A stretch of DNA of 9,315 nucleotides from an uncultured Eubacteriales bacterium. GTDB lineage: Bacteria; Bacillota; Clostridia; Lachnospirales; Lachnospiraceae. Shown here in pieces: positions 1 through 6,603 of this stretch; position 1 is the first letter of the stretch, and each line of letters begins with the position of its first letter. Below the pieces are notes generated by a model that had not been told where the DNA came from, searched no databases, and saw nothing but the letters and a program-made list of their open reading frames with translations. The position numbers and the translations under genes were made by a program. The stretch spans positions 1-9,315 of the forward strand of contig ONXW01000110.1 of assembly GCA_900321915.1 (NCBI GenBank). Reading direction: 5' to 3'.

Positions 1-2388
1 ATGTATGACTGCCCAAACTGCGGCGGAAACCTGGTTTTTGATATCCGTACCCAGATGCTTTACTGCGCTCACTGCGAGTCCGTGATGGACCCGTATTACC
101 CGGAACAGCAGCCCGGACTGCAGCCGGAGAGCCGGGAAGAGTTTGACGTAACTGTCTTTACCTGCCCGTCCTGCGGGGCCGAGATCGCCAGCACCAACAT
201 TTCCGCAACCGGATTCTGCACCTACTGCGGCGCGTCCGCCGTTTTCGAAAAGCGAATCCGCGGGGAAAAGCGGCCGCAGAAGATCATCCCGTTCATGAAA
301 ACCAGGGAGGACTGCAGGGAAGCCTACCTGAAGGCGATCCGGTCGGCCGCCTTTGTGCCCCCGGAGCTGAAAGACCCGGCGTTCCTGGACAGGTTCACCG
401 GCGTCTACATCCCCTACTGGACCTACGACGTCTCCTTCGGTCCGGATGTCAGCGTGACCGGGAAGAAAACCTACACCAAGGGCAGTTACGAGTATACGGA
501 TTACTATGACCTGAACTGCATGATCGAGCCCGCCCGGCAGGAGCTGTCTTTTGACGCCTCCTCCAGCTTTGACGACCATATCGGCGAAGTGATCGGGCCG
601 TTTGAGGAGAAGGACATGCGTCCCTTCACGCCGGGATACCTGGCAGGGTTTTTCTCGGATATCGCCGATGTGCCTTCAGAGGTCTATCTGGATGACGCGG
701 AGGCGGCAGTGGCAAGGCAGGCATACCCCCAGCTGGAAAACCAGTTTCCCGGTTATACCGTCGAGATGCCGAAAAGCCAGGCCAAGGTGGAACAGGACCT
801 GCAGATGAAGACTTCCTCCGCCGGCGCCATGTTCCCGGTCTGGTTCCTGACCTGGCGGAAGAATGACCGGGTGGCCTATTCCGTGGTCAACGGGCAGACC
901 GGAAAGGTATACGCGGATATCCCGGTGGATCTGCGCCGCTTCCTTATCTCCTCCCTCGCGGCGGCAGTCCCCCTGTTTATCCTCCTGAACCTGTTCCTGA
1001 CCATCACCGCGCCTTCCATGCTGGCGCTGGCCGCGTTCTTCTCCCTTGTCACGTCCTTTGTCTACAGGAAGGAGCTCAAGGAGATCCAGACCCTGGAATC
1101 CCGCAAGGAAGACGCGGGATACCAGGCAGGAAAGGATCCGAATGACAAAACGTTAAAAAAGCTCTCGAAGGACGCATTTTCCAAAGATGTTCCCACAGGA
1201 AAGCTTGTCGGTGCCTTCAGTGTCCTGGTAATCGCCGGCTGGGTTGTGCTCTCCGCGCTCGGCGAGATCTCTTTCGTGTATTTCATCATGGAAAAGGTGG
1301 TGCACTCCCTGGCCGGGGTCGTCACCCTGCTCTCGTTCCTGGTGACGGTGTTCTTTACCCTGAGCAGCAGCTCGACGGCGAAGGAATTCAGCGGATCCGC
1401 GCCGGAAGTCTGGGGGTGCTTTGCCGCGTCGCTCCTGGCGACCCTGATCTTTATCTGGTACCCTGTGGGGGACATGTTTTACTATATCGGCACGGCTCTC
1501 GCGTACCTGCTCATCACGGTGACCATTTCGGGGCTTGTCCGGAAGTACAATCTTCTGGCAACGAGGCCCCTGCCGCAGTTCCACAACCGAACAAAAACCT
1601 CCCCCGGAGCAGTCCTTCTCTTTGTCATGGCTGCCGCCCTGGCCGGGGCCCTGTTCCCGGTCACGGAGACGGTCCACGCCGCTTCCGGGAATATCCGCTA
1701 TACCAACCCGGACACGGGGTATTCGGTTTACCTGGATGACGGGGAGGATCTCCTGTCGGACGCCGAAGAGTTGTTCCTGGTGCGGGATATGACCCCTGTC
1801 ACGGAATACGGAAACGCAGGCTTTGTCAGCGGCCGTTCAGGCTCGCAGCAGCCCCGGTGGTACGCGGAAAGCTGCTACCAGTCCGTGTTCGGCACAACGG
1901 ACGGCACCATGCTGGTCATCGATATGGATGACAGGGAGATCCGCATCCACTCCGACGGTTCTCTCTATAAGATTCTCACCACCGGCCGGACCAATTCCAT
2001 CACGGACAATGTCTACCGGTACGCCTCCCAGAGGCTCTACTACCGCTGCGCTGCCGAAACCTTCAGGCAGATTACAGCCCTGCTCCAGGGATACCGGATC
2101 GCGCAGCCTATGAAATACCTGAGCAACCTGCTTCTTGCCCTGATCCTCTCCGTCCTCCTGAACTTTGCATGGCTCAGGGTCCACGCGAGGAAGCTGAAGC
2201 CGAAGCGCGCGTTAATCCTCACCGTCACGGGGCTTGGGGCGCTCGCGGCCGGGAGAAAGGCGGAACGCTTCATCCGGCAGTCGAAGGTCTTCCGTTCGTC
2301 CTCCTCCGGAGGAGGCGGAAGGGGCGGCGGCTTCGGCGGCGGAGGAGGCGGCGGCCACTCAGGCGGTGGCGGGGGCCACCGGTTCTGA
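1..2388 (+). CDS. Zinc-ribbon and TPM-domain polytopic membrane protein with Gly-rich tail
   Basis: A 795-residue protein whose molecular role is not known. Seen in the sequence: two zinc ribbons at the N-terminus formed by four CxxC pairs (C4/C7 with C22/C25, C55/C58 with C73/C76); a soluble region to about residue 310 containing the IPYWTYDV motif (137-144) usual in this zinc-ribbon family; hydrophobic segments at roughly 313-355, 401-455, 470-513 and 535-556; an extracytoplasmic-looking block at about 565-700 resembling the TPM (DUF477, YgcG-like) domain; another membrane segment near 705-727; and a tail of almost only glycine, serine and histidine (770-795). TPM proteins of the YgcG type often end in such a tail. 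The ATG is the first base of the window, so its ribosome binding site cannot be inspected and a start further upstream is not excluded. It is probably co-transcribed with the exporter gene 51 bases downstream. Family assignment is good; function is open. Confidence 0.8.
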   Translation: MYDCPNCGGNLVFDIRTQMLYCAHCESVMDPYYPEQQPGLQPESREEFDVTVFTCPSCGAEIASTNISATGFCTYCGASAVFEKRIRGEKRPQKIIPFMKTREDCREAYLKAIRSAAFVPPELKDPAFLDRFTGVYIPYWTYDVSFGPDVSVTGKKTYTKGSYEYTDYYDLNCMIEPARQELSFDASSSFDDHIGEVIGPFEEKDMRPFTPGYLAGFFSDIADVPSEVYLDDAEAAVARQAYPQLENQFPGYTVEMPKSQAKVEQDLQMKTSSAGAMFPVWFLTWRKNDRVAYSVVNGQTGKVYADIPVDLRRFLISSLAAAVPLFILLNLFLTITAPSMLALAAFFSLVTSFVYRKELKEIQTLESRKEDAGYQAGKDPNDKTLKKLSKDAFSKDVPTGKLVGAFSVLVIAGWVVLSALGEISFVYFIMEKVVHSLAGVVTLLSFLVTVFFTLSSSSTAKEFSGSAPEVWGCFAASLLATLIFIWYPVGDMFYYIGTALAYLLITVTISGLVRKYNLLATRPLPQFHNRTKTSPGAVLLFVMAAALAGALFPVTETVHAASGNIRYTNPDTGYSVYLDDGEDLLSDAEELFLVRDMTPVTEYGNAGFVSGRSGSQQPRWYAESCYQSVFGTTDGTMLVIDMDDREIRIHSDGSLYKILTTGRTNSITDNVYRYASQRLYYRCAAETFRQITALLQGYRIAQPMKYLSNLLLALILSVLLNFAWLRVHARKLKPKRALILTVTGLGALAAGRKAERFIRQSKVFRSSSSGGGGRGGGFGGGGGGGHSGGGGGHRF
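2308..2385 (+). repeat. Low-complexity glycine-codon tract
   Basis: A run of GGN codons, mainly GGC and GGA, encodes the last 26 residues of the preceding membrane protein, interrupted by single Arg, Phe, Ser and His residues. It is coding low complexity typical of TPM-protein tails. It is also a plausible site for in-frame length variation through replication slippage, which is inference. Confidence 0.7.
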
Positions 2389-2427
2389 TACAGCGCGGGG
2401 CGGGACCGCCCGCCTGCGGATCGTTTT

Positions 2428-2436
2428 AGGAGGTGA
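2428..2436 (+). promoter_or_regulatory. Strong Shine-Dalgarno of the TauE/SafE gene
   Basis: AGGAGGTGA is a full-length match to the anti-Shine-Dalgarno end of 16S rRNA. It lies 3 bases before the ATG at 2440 measured from its last base, or 6 bases counted from AGGAGG. It fixes that start codon and suggests efficient translation. Confidence 0.85.
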
Positions 2437-2439
2437 CCC

Positions 2440-3165
2440 ATGCCCGTCCAGACCATTGTCATTATCGGCGCAGTCTATCTTTTTGCAACCTGTATCCAGC
2501 GGATCTGCGGATTCGGCATGGGAATCCTGGCCGTCATGATTCTCCCCTATTTCACCGGATCCCACGTGCATTCCGCAGCCTACACCAACATCCTTTCCGC
2601 CCTCAGCGCCTCGTACCTGACGTGGCGGTACCGGGACAAAGTGCGGTGGCGGCTCATTTTCCCCATCCTGTGCGGAAGCTTCCTGGCCACCTTCCTGTCG
2701 GTGCGCTTCCTGTCGGGCGCCTCCTTTGAGCTTCTGGAAAAGATTCTGGGGGGAACGCTCCTGCTGCTCTCCGTCTACTTTCTCTTTCTCAAAGGGAAAC
2801 TCAGGGTGCCGCCGGACCCGCAGTACGGCTTCCTGGCCGGATGCCTGGGAGGGATCGCCAACGGGCTCTTCGGGGCCGGCGGGCCGCCGGTCGTCCTGTA
2901 CCTGCTGGGGGCGACAGAGGGACACGCCGCCTATCTGGCCACCATCCAGGGATATTTCGCGTTCAACAATATCTACGCGACTATCGTGCGCTTCCTGTCG
3001 GGCCAGCTTACCACAGAGCTTCTCACCGGGCTCTTCGGAGCCCTCCCCGCCATGGTTGCCGGCATCCGGCTCGGCGACCTGATAGCTCCATATCTGCCGG
3101 ATAAGGCGATCCTCAAAGCCATCTATCTCCTGATGATGGTCAGCGGAATCCAGATGCTGCTGTAA
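2440..3165 (+). CDS. TauE/SafE-family (UPF0721) membrane exporter
   Basis: A 241-residue polytopic inner-membrane protein of the sulfite exporter TauE/SafE family, whose members are thought to export small anions such as sulfite or sulfoacetate. The real substrate here is unknown. It shows the family's internal duplication: a first-half glycine motif GFGMG (24-28) after an initial hydrophobic segment, and a second-half motif NGLFGAGGPPVV (141-152), with Gly and Pro residues in the expected places. Hydrophobic stretches cover roughly 4-38, 72-90, 100-117, 129-157, 163-183, 190-210 and 222-241. The length of about 240 residues is usual. Its start is set by the AGGAGGTGA upstream. It follows the zinc-ribbon/TPM gene in the same direction after 51 bases with no visible terminator, so the two are probably one transcript, ended by the hairpin at 3199-3250. 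Confidence 0.88.
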   Translation: MPVQTIVIIGAVYLFATCIQRICGFGMGILAVMILPYFTGSHVHSAAYTNILSALSASYLTWRYRDKVRWRLIFPILCGSFLATFLSVRFLSGASFELLEKILGGTLLLLSVYFLFLKGKLRVPPDPQYGFLAGCLGGIANGLFGAGGPPVVLYLLGATEGHAAYLATIQGYFAFNNIYATIVRFLSGQLTTELLTGLFGALPAMVAGIRLGDLIAPYLPDKAILKAIYLLMMVSGIQMLL

Positions 3166-3166
3166 T

Positions 3167-3195
3167 CAGGCCCCGCTGAGTCCAGGCCCCGCTGA
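3167..3195. repeat. Two-copy 13-bp direct repeat
   Basis: CAGGCCCCGCTGA occurs at 3167-3179 and again at 3183-3195, a period of 16 bases, starting just after the TauE/SafE stop codon. The two copies sit directly before the terminator hairpin. It looks like a small local tandem duplication; no function is evident. Confidence 0.75.
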
Positions 3196-3198
3196 CAT

Positions 3199-3250
3199 AA
3201 AAAAACCGTACCCCTTCCTGCTTCCGGCAGGAAAGGGGGTACGGTTTTTT
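3199..3250. terminator. Bidirectional intrinsic terminator
   Basis: The stem pairs CCGTACCCC (3206-3214) with GGGGTACGG (3236-3244) and continues as TTCCTGC (3215-3221) with GCAGGAA (3227-3233), with a two-base bulge at 3234-3235 and a TTCCG loop. Six T follow on the plus strand (3245-3250). Seven A precede (3199-3205), which become U on the minus-strand transcript. It therefore suits both the TauE/SafE gene (stop at 3165) and the convergent glyoxalase-type gene (stop at 3255). Confidence 0.93.
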
Positions 3251-3254
3251 CTTA

Positions 3255-3629
3255 TCAGTCGCGTTCCGGTATGATCTCAATCCAGTATTCGTCCGGGTCT
3301 GAAATAAAGTAGATGCCCATCTTCGGGTTCTCGAAGCAGATACAGCCCATCTCTTCATGCTTTTTATGGGCTGCCTCCATGTCGTCGGTCGTAAAAGCAA
3401 GGTGGAATTCGTCGTCTCCCAGGTCGTAATGGTCGTTCTCCCAGTCCCTCAGCCAGGTCAGCTCAAGCTGGTGTTTTGACTCCCCGTCCTCCAGATAGAC
3501 CAGGATGAAGCTCCCGTCAGCCGCTTCCTTGCGGCGGGCCTCGTGAAGTCCGAGCGCCTCTTCATAAAACTTCAGGGATTTCTCCAGGTCCATCACATTG
3601 AAATTGTTGTGCGCGAAACGGAATTTCAT
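3255..3629 (-). CDS. gloA: Glyoxalase I-type VOC protein (lactoylglutathione lyase-like)
   Basis: A 124-residue cytoplasmic protein of the vicinal oxygen chelate superfamily, most like glyoxalase I, which isomerises the hemithioacetal of methylglyoxal and a thiol. All four metal ligands can be placed by alignment with the remembered E. coli GloA sequence: H7, E56 (in QLELTW), H76 and E118 (in YWIEII). Two beta-alpha-beta-beta-beta modules fit residues 1-58 and 70-124. The length is close to the usual 125-135. The reading frame is open upstream to 3794, but the ATG at 3629 is preferred because AAAAGGAGG lies 6 bases ahead of it and the extension would enter the S41 gene. It is third in a minus-strand cluster, 34 bases after the S41 gene, and ends at the shared terminator. 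The thiol cofactor is uncertain if the host lacks glutathione, and other VOC functions are possible. Confidence 0.86.
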   Translation of the reverse strand: MKFRFAHNNFNVMDLEKSLKFYEEALGLHEARRKEAADGSFILVYLEDGESKHQLELTWLRDWENDHYDLGDDEFHLAFTTDDMEAAHKKHEEMGCICFENPKMGIYFISDPDEYWIEIIPERD

Positions 3630-3635
3630 ATGGTT

Positions 3636-3644
3636 CCTCCTTTT
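3636..3644 (-). promoter_or_regulatory. Ribosome binding site deciding the glyoxalase start
   Basis: On the minus strand AAAAGGAGG ends 6 bases before the ATG at 3629. No comparable site serves the in-frame codons further upstream, so it rules for the 124-residue form. Confidence 0.85.
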
Positions 3645-3663
3645 CTTTGGATTATCTGTTTTC

Positions 3664-5616
3664 TTATTCAGGGCCGGATGTCCGTACCGGGCGCTGCAGG
3701 TACCACTCGTCAATTTCCCGGCTAAACCTCTCAATATTGCAGAATTCCCGGTAATCCCTGCCGCCGGAGCTGTCCCGGAGGACCAGGTCCACATCCACCG
3801 GGACCCCTTCCTCCAGCGGTTCCCCCGCCTGGTTCAGAAGCCGCATGCGGGCGGAGGAGAACCGGTACATGAAGCCGTCGGCGGTGGCCATGTTCTGGAT
3901 GGCGCAGGTACCGCCGCCGCTCTGCTCTCCCAGGATGAGTACCCCGTGATCCCGCATGACCGAGGCGAACAGATTCGCGCTGGAAAAGGAAGAGTCGCTT
4001 ATCAGCACAGCGTAGCGGAACCCGCAGTCCACATCCTGGTCGGCCGCGTCAAAAGCGCCGTTGAAATTCCTGTCCACATCGTAATAATTTTCTGTTCTCT
4101 GGCCTGTCAGGGTATTCTCCGACGGGATCCCGTTCTCCGCACTTCCCAGGAGAAGGCTTTCCGCCGTCACCACCAGATCCACCGAACCTCCCTGATTGTT
4201 GGAAATATCTATGACAAAGTTCCTGATCTCCGGGTCCGCCGCTGCCGTCTCCAGGGCTTCCAGCAGGGTGACGATCGGGTCTCCCGCATCCGCTCCCGGC
4301 ATTATGTGGGTGTCCCCGGACAGATAATCCTTCAGAGCCCCGTAATCCGAGGGATTGAAGGAATCAAATACACAGACCGCGGTGTCCCCCTCCTTTGCCA
4401 GGGTTGCCCCGCTGCCGTACACCTGCTCGCGGAGGGCACTTCTGGCCCTGGTATCCGCGGCGAGTTTCGTGTAGTACTGCTCCTGGACCCGGACTCTCCC
4501 CTCCAGCTCCGGAAGAGTCTTCCGGGCTTCGCGGTAAGACGTTTTTACATTATCCGGCATATAGCGCTCCATGTCCTCCCCGAGGAAGAGGTCCGTATGG
4601 CCGGCGTCATCCATGAGGTATCCGAGGGAATCCATTCCCGCCATGTATTCCCCGAGATCCGGCGACTGAATCAGCTCCGCGGTCCGGGTGCCCTCCGGCC
4701 CCAGATCCCGCAGCGCCGCGTCCAGCCCCTTCTCCCTCACAGCATCCTCCAGGACACTCCTTCCGGGGAACCCGTAAAAATGATCTATCGCGAAGCAGAG
4801 CTCCCGGTAATTGAAATCCCTCAGATCCTCCGGTCGTGCCGCCTGCGCAAACTGCACGGCGTCGTACTCCGGATCCCGCCGCAGCGGGGCATCCAGGTGG
4901 TTTCCGTCCTCCACATAGACCTTGTCCCCGTTGTAGAACGCGAGGTGGTAATCCAGATCGGCGTAAATATCCGCAAGGGTCGCCACAGGGAAGAAGATCC
5001 CGTTCTCATCCGCCCGGATATCTATCCCGTAAGCGGCGAAATCCAGCGTCACGGGCGCCTTCTCCGGGCTGTGCACGGACTTTGCCCAGCGGATATAGGG
5101 GGCCCCGTCATAATAGGCATTCTCCATCCCTTCCTGCTGCAGGGACATCACGTTGGTAAAGGCGGGGAGGTCTTCTGAGTACAGGGTCTCCTCCACAATA
5201 TCCGCCGTCGCTTCCCCGGTTCCCGTCTTCATCACCCAGATTCCGCTTCCGGGTTCCTCCTCCCGCGCTTCCACCGGCGCGTCCGGAAGGAACAGGCGGT
5301 GATAATCTTCAAAACTTACATAAGCCACATGGGGACAGTCTTCATAAAAGCGGAGCGTTACCGTCTCCTCTGATGCTTCCTGCCGGAACACCGGCACATC
5401 CCTCTCCTCAAAGGGCACCGGGGGTTCCGCGGGAGGCGCAGGCTCTGTCTCTGTCTCCGGCTCCTCGCTGCTTTCCTGCAGTCCTTCCGCCTGTGTCCCT
5501 GAAGCATTCCCGGTTTCCCCGGGAACCGGGTTCTGCGGCTTTTTGCCGCATCCGGCAGACAGAAACGCGGCTGCAAGGACCGGTATCATCGCCATGATTA
5601 TATTCTTCCGTCTCAT
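3664..5616 (-). CDS. S41-family peptidase lipoprotein
   Basis: A 650-residue exported protein. The N-terminus has a basic MRRK, a hydrophobic core and a lipobox-like SAGC with the lipidated cysteine at C23, so it is probably anchored outside the membrane. A Pro/Glu/Thr-rich linker follows (about 27-72), then about 320 residues I cannot assign. The S41 (C-terminal processing peptidase/tricorn-like) domain occupies about 405-615. It holds DISNNQGG (470-477), matching the family DLRNNPGG block; the nucleophile region SSFSSANLF (542-550) with S545 as likely catalytic serine; and GEQSGGG (563-569). The lysine that CtpA/Tsp enzymes carry near this last block is not seen. A calcium-loop-like motif (D515 to D526) precedes the nucleophile. 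The ATG at 5616 is chosen because GGGAG lies 7 bases ahead. An in-frame GTG at 5622 would add two residues and overlap the yihY stop. It is second of three genes. Confidence 0.86.
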   Translation of the reverse strand: MRRKNIIMAMIPVLAAAFLSAGCGKKPQNPVPGETGNASGTQAEGLQESSEEPETETEPAPPAEPPVPFEERDVPVFRQEASEETVTLRFYEDCPHVAYVSFEDYHRLFLPDAPVEAREEEPGSGIWVMKTGTGEATADIVEETLYSEDLPAFTNVMSLQQEGMENAYYDGAPYIRWAKSVHSPEKAPVTLDFAAYGIDIRADENGIFFPVATLADIYADLDYHLAFYNGDKVYVEDGNHLDAPLRRDPEYDAVQFAQAARPEDLRDFNYRELCFAIDHFYGFPGRSVLEDAVREKGLDAALRDLGPEGTRTAELIQSPDLGEYMAGMDSLGYLMDDAGHTDLFLGEDMERYMPDNVKTSYREARKTLPELEGRVRVQEQYYTKLAADTRARSALREQVYGSGATLAKEGDTAVCVFDSFNPSDYGALKDYLSGDTHIMPGADAGDPIVTLLEALETAAADPEIRNFVIDISNNQGGSVDLVVTAESLLLGSAENGIPSENTLTGQRTENYYDVDRNFNGAFDAADQDVDCGFRYAVLISDSSFSSANLFASVMRDHGVLILGEQSGGGTCAIQNMATADGFMYRFSSARMRLLNQAGEPLEEGVPVDVDLVLRDSSGGRDYREFCNIERFSREIDEWYLQRPVRTSGPE

Positions 5617-5618
5617 TG

Positions 5619-6470
5619 TCACTCTCCCGGGCTGTCGCAGCCCTTACATTCTGTCCAGGCCCTGTTCCAGGCGCCGCCCAGGAACAGTATCATAATCATC
5701 ACCCTGAGCCACGTAAGCGTCAGGAACAGGGATGCCAGCGATCCGTACACGGAGGACTTCCAGAAGATCGGGACGAACCTGGAAAATGCTTCCGTAAAGA
5801 TAAGCCACAGCACCGAGGTCAGGACAGCGCCCGGAATCTGGGCCTTCAGGCTCCGCTTTCCCCCCGGAAGGAACGTGTAGAAAAGCAGGATCAGGATAAC
5901 CGCGGCGAACGCGGTCACGACGCCGCTGTAACGGATAAGCCCGATCAGGAAGCCCGTGATGTCCTGGAACCCGAAATGTGCCGAGAATGATGTGAGGAGG
6001 GATATCAGGGATTCCCCCAGGACGTTGAACAGGAGCACCGCCGGAATCAGCAGGACTACGCAGACAGTAAACAGCAGCGCCACCGGCTTGTCCCAGTAGC
6101 TGTTTTTCACGTCCGGGGCTATCTTTTTAAGCCCCTTCTGGATGGCGGTGACTCCCCCGCTGGCGGACCACAGCGCGGTCACGGCCGCCACGGAAGCCAG
6201 GAGCCCGCTGGACTGGGACCTGAGGTTGATCACCATGGTGAGGAACAGCGCCTTTACCTGCGGGACATCGGGAAGGAAGCGGAATACCAGGTTGGCAAAA
6301 TCCTCCGGCGAGTAAGCCGGTATCATGTTCAGGAGGGAAATGATCAGCATCGTCAGCGGGAATATGGCGGTGATGATGCCCAGGGTCGCGTGCCCCGCGT
6401 AGACCATAATATCGTTTTTCAGAAAAATGGAGATGGTTCTCTTTCCTGCCTCGACCAAACGTTTTTTCAT
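5619..6470 (-). CDS. yihY: YihY/virulence factor BrkB-family membrane protein
   Basis: A 283-residue integral membrane protein of the YihY/BrkB family, once misnamed ribonuclease BN; its biochemical function is unsettled. Six hydrophobic segments can be drawn at about 24-49, 86-104, 130-158, 171-200, 211-232 and 241-266. Family landmarks are present: the first-helix block ending in AIFPLTMLII (35-44), WSASGGVTAI (101-110), LPGGK (201-205) followed by IPGAVLTS (212-219), and FLGGAWNR (263-270) near the end. The length is typical. The ATG at 6470 is preferred over a GTG at 6473 because the G-run 6483-6478 is 7 bases ahead of it. It is first in the minus-strand cluster with the S41 lipoprotein and glyoxalase genes and has its own promoter in the divergent region. 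The family call is firm; the cellular role is not known. Confidence 0.9.
   Translation of the reverse strand: MKKRLVEAGKRTISIFLKNDIMVYAGHATLGIITAIFPLTMLIISLLNMIPAYSPEDFANLVFRFLPDVPQVKALFLTMVINLRSQSSGLLASVAAVTALWSASGGVTAIQKGLKKIAPDVKNSYWDKPVALLFTVCVVLLIPAVLLFNVLGESLISLLTSFSAHFGFQDITGFLIGLIRYSGVVTAFAAVILILLFYTFLPGGKRSLKAQIPGAVLTSVLWLIFTEAFSRFVPIFWKSSVYGSLASLFLTLTWLRVMIMILFLGGAWNRAWTECKGCDSPGE
5624..5628 (-). promoter_or_regulatory. Ribosome binding site at the yihY/S41 junction
   Basis: On the minus strand the junction reads GGGAGAGTGACAATG. GGGAG is 7 bases from the ATG at 5616 but only 1 base from the GTG at 5622, so ATG is favoured. The site lies inside the last codons of yihY, whose TGA (5621-5619) is two bases from the ATG, so translation of the two genes is probably coupled. 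Confidence 0.6.
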
Positions 6471-6477
6471 CACCGTG

Positions 6478-6486
6478 CCCCCCTTT
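6478..6486 (-). promoter_or_regulatory. Ribosome binding site of yihY
   Basis: On the minus strand AAAGGGGGG lies 7 bases before the ATG at 6470 and 4 bases before the alternative GTG at 6473. It is an imperfect Shine-Dalgarno (no GGAGG) but is the only purine-rich stretch available. Confidence 0.55.
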
Positions 6487-6508
6487 TTTACATCAGGTCT
6501 GTATATTT

Positions 6509-6538
6509 ATTATAGCAGTTTTTACGCTGTCCCCTCAA
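6509..6538 (-). promoter_or_regulatory. Promoter of the yihY-S41-gloA cluster
   Basis: On the minus strand TTGAGG (6538-6533), an 18-base spacer and a consensus TATAAT (6514-6509) preceded by TGC give a sigma-A-type promoter with an extended -10. Transcription would start near 6502, leaving a leader of about 30 bases before yihY. Confidence 0.65.
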
Positions 6539-6547
6539 GCTGTTATA

Positions 6548-6558
6548 TGTGGTATAAT
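6548..6558 (+). promoter_or_regulatory. Extended -10 promoter of the mutase gene
   Basis: TGTGG followed by TATAAT (6553-6558) matches the Gram-positive TRTGn extended -10 with a perfect -10 hexamer. No good -35 hexamer is visible 16-18 bases upstream. Transcription would start near 6565, giving a leader of about 40 bases before the ATG at 6604. Confidence 0.65.
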
Positions 6559-6587
6559 AAGGGAAGCATACAATATGACCTGTTTTT

Positions 6588-6596
6588 AAGGAAGGA
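6588..6596 (+). promoter_or_regulatory. Ribosome binding site deciding the mutase start
   Basis: AAGGAAGGA lies 7 bases before the ATG at 6604. The reading frame is open back to 6427, but that would run across the promoter and into the divergent yihY gene, so 6604 is the start. Confidence 0.75.
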
Positions 6597-6603
6597 TAGC
6601 GGA

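Noticed and set aside
3167..3250. Possible CRISPR-like or attachment-site repeat.
   Set aside because: Only two short copies with a 3-base gap, next to a normal terminator; no spacers, integrase or tRNA nearby.
3630..3794. A 55-residue N-terminal extension of the glyoxalase-type protein.
   Set aside because: It lies within the S41 coding region and the leader; AAAAGGAGG before the ATG at 3629 and the VOC fold beginning at once after it exclude the extension.
3598..5178. A 526-codon open frame on the plus strand, opposite the S41 gene.
   Set aside because: It is exactly antisense to a well-supported lipoprotein gene, has no ribosome binding site or recognisable domain, and such long antisense frames are common in GC-rich DNA.
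6427..6603. A 59-residue N-terminal extension of the mutase.
   Set aside because: It would cross the promoter and overlap yihY head-on; the AAGGAAGGA site and the family N-terminus both point to 6604.
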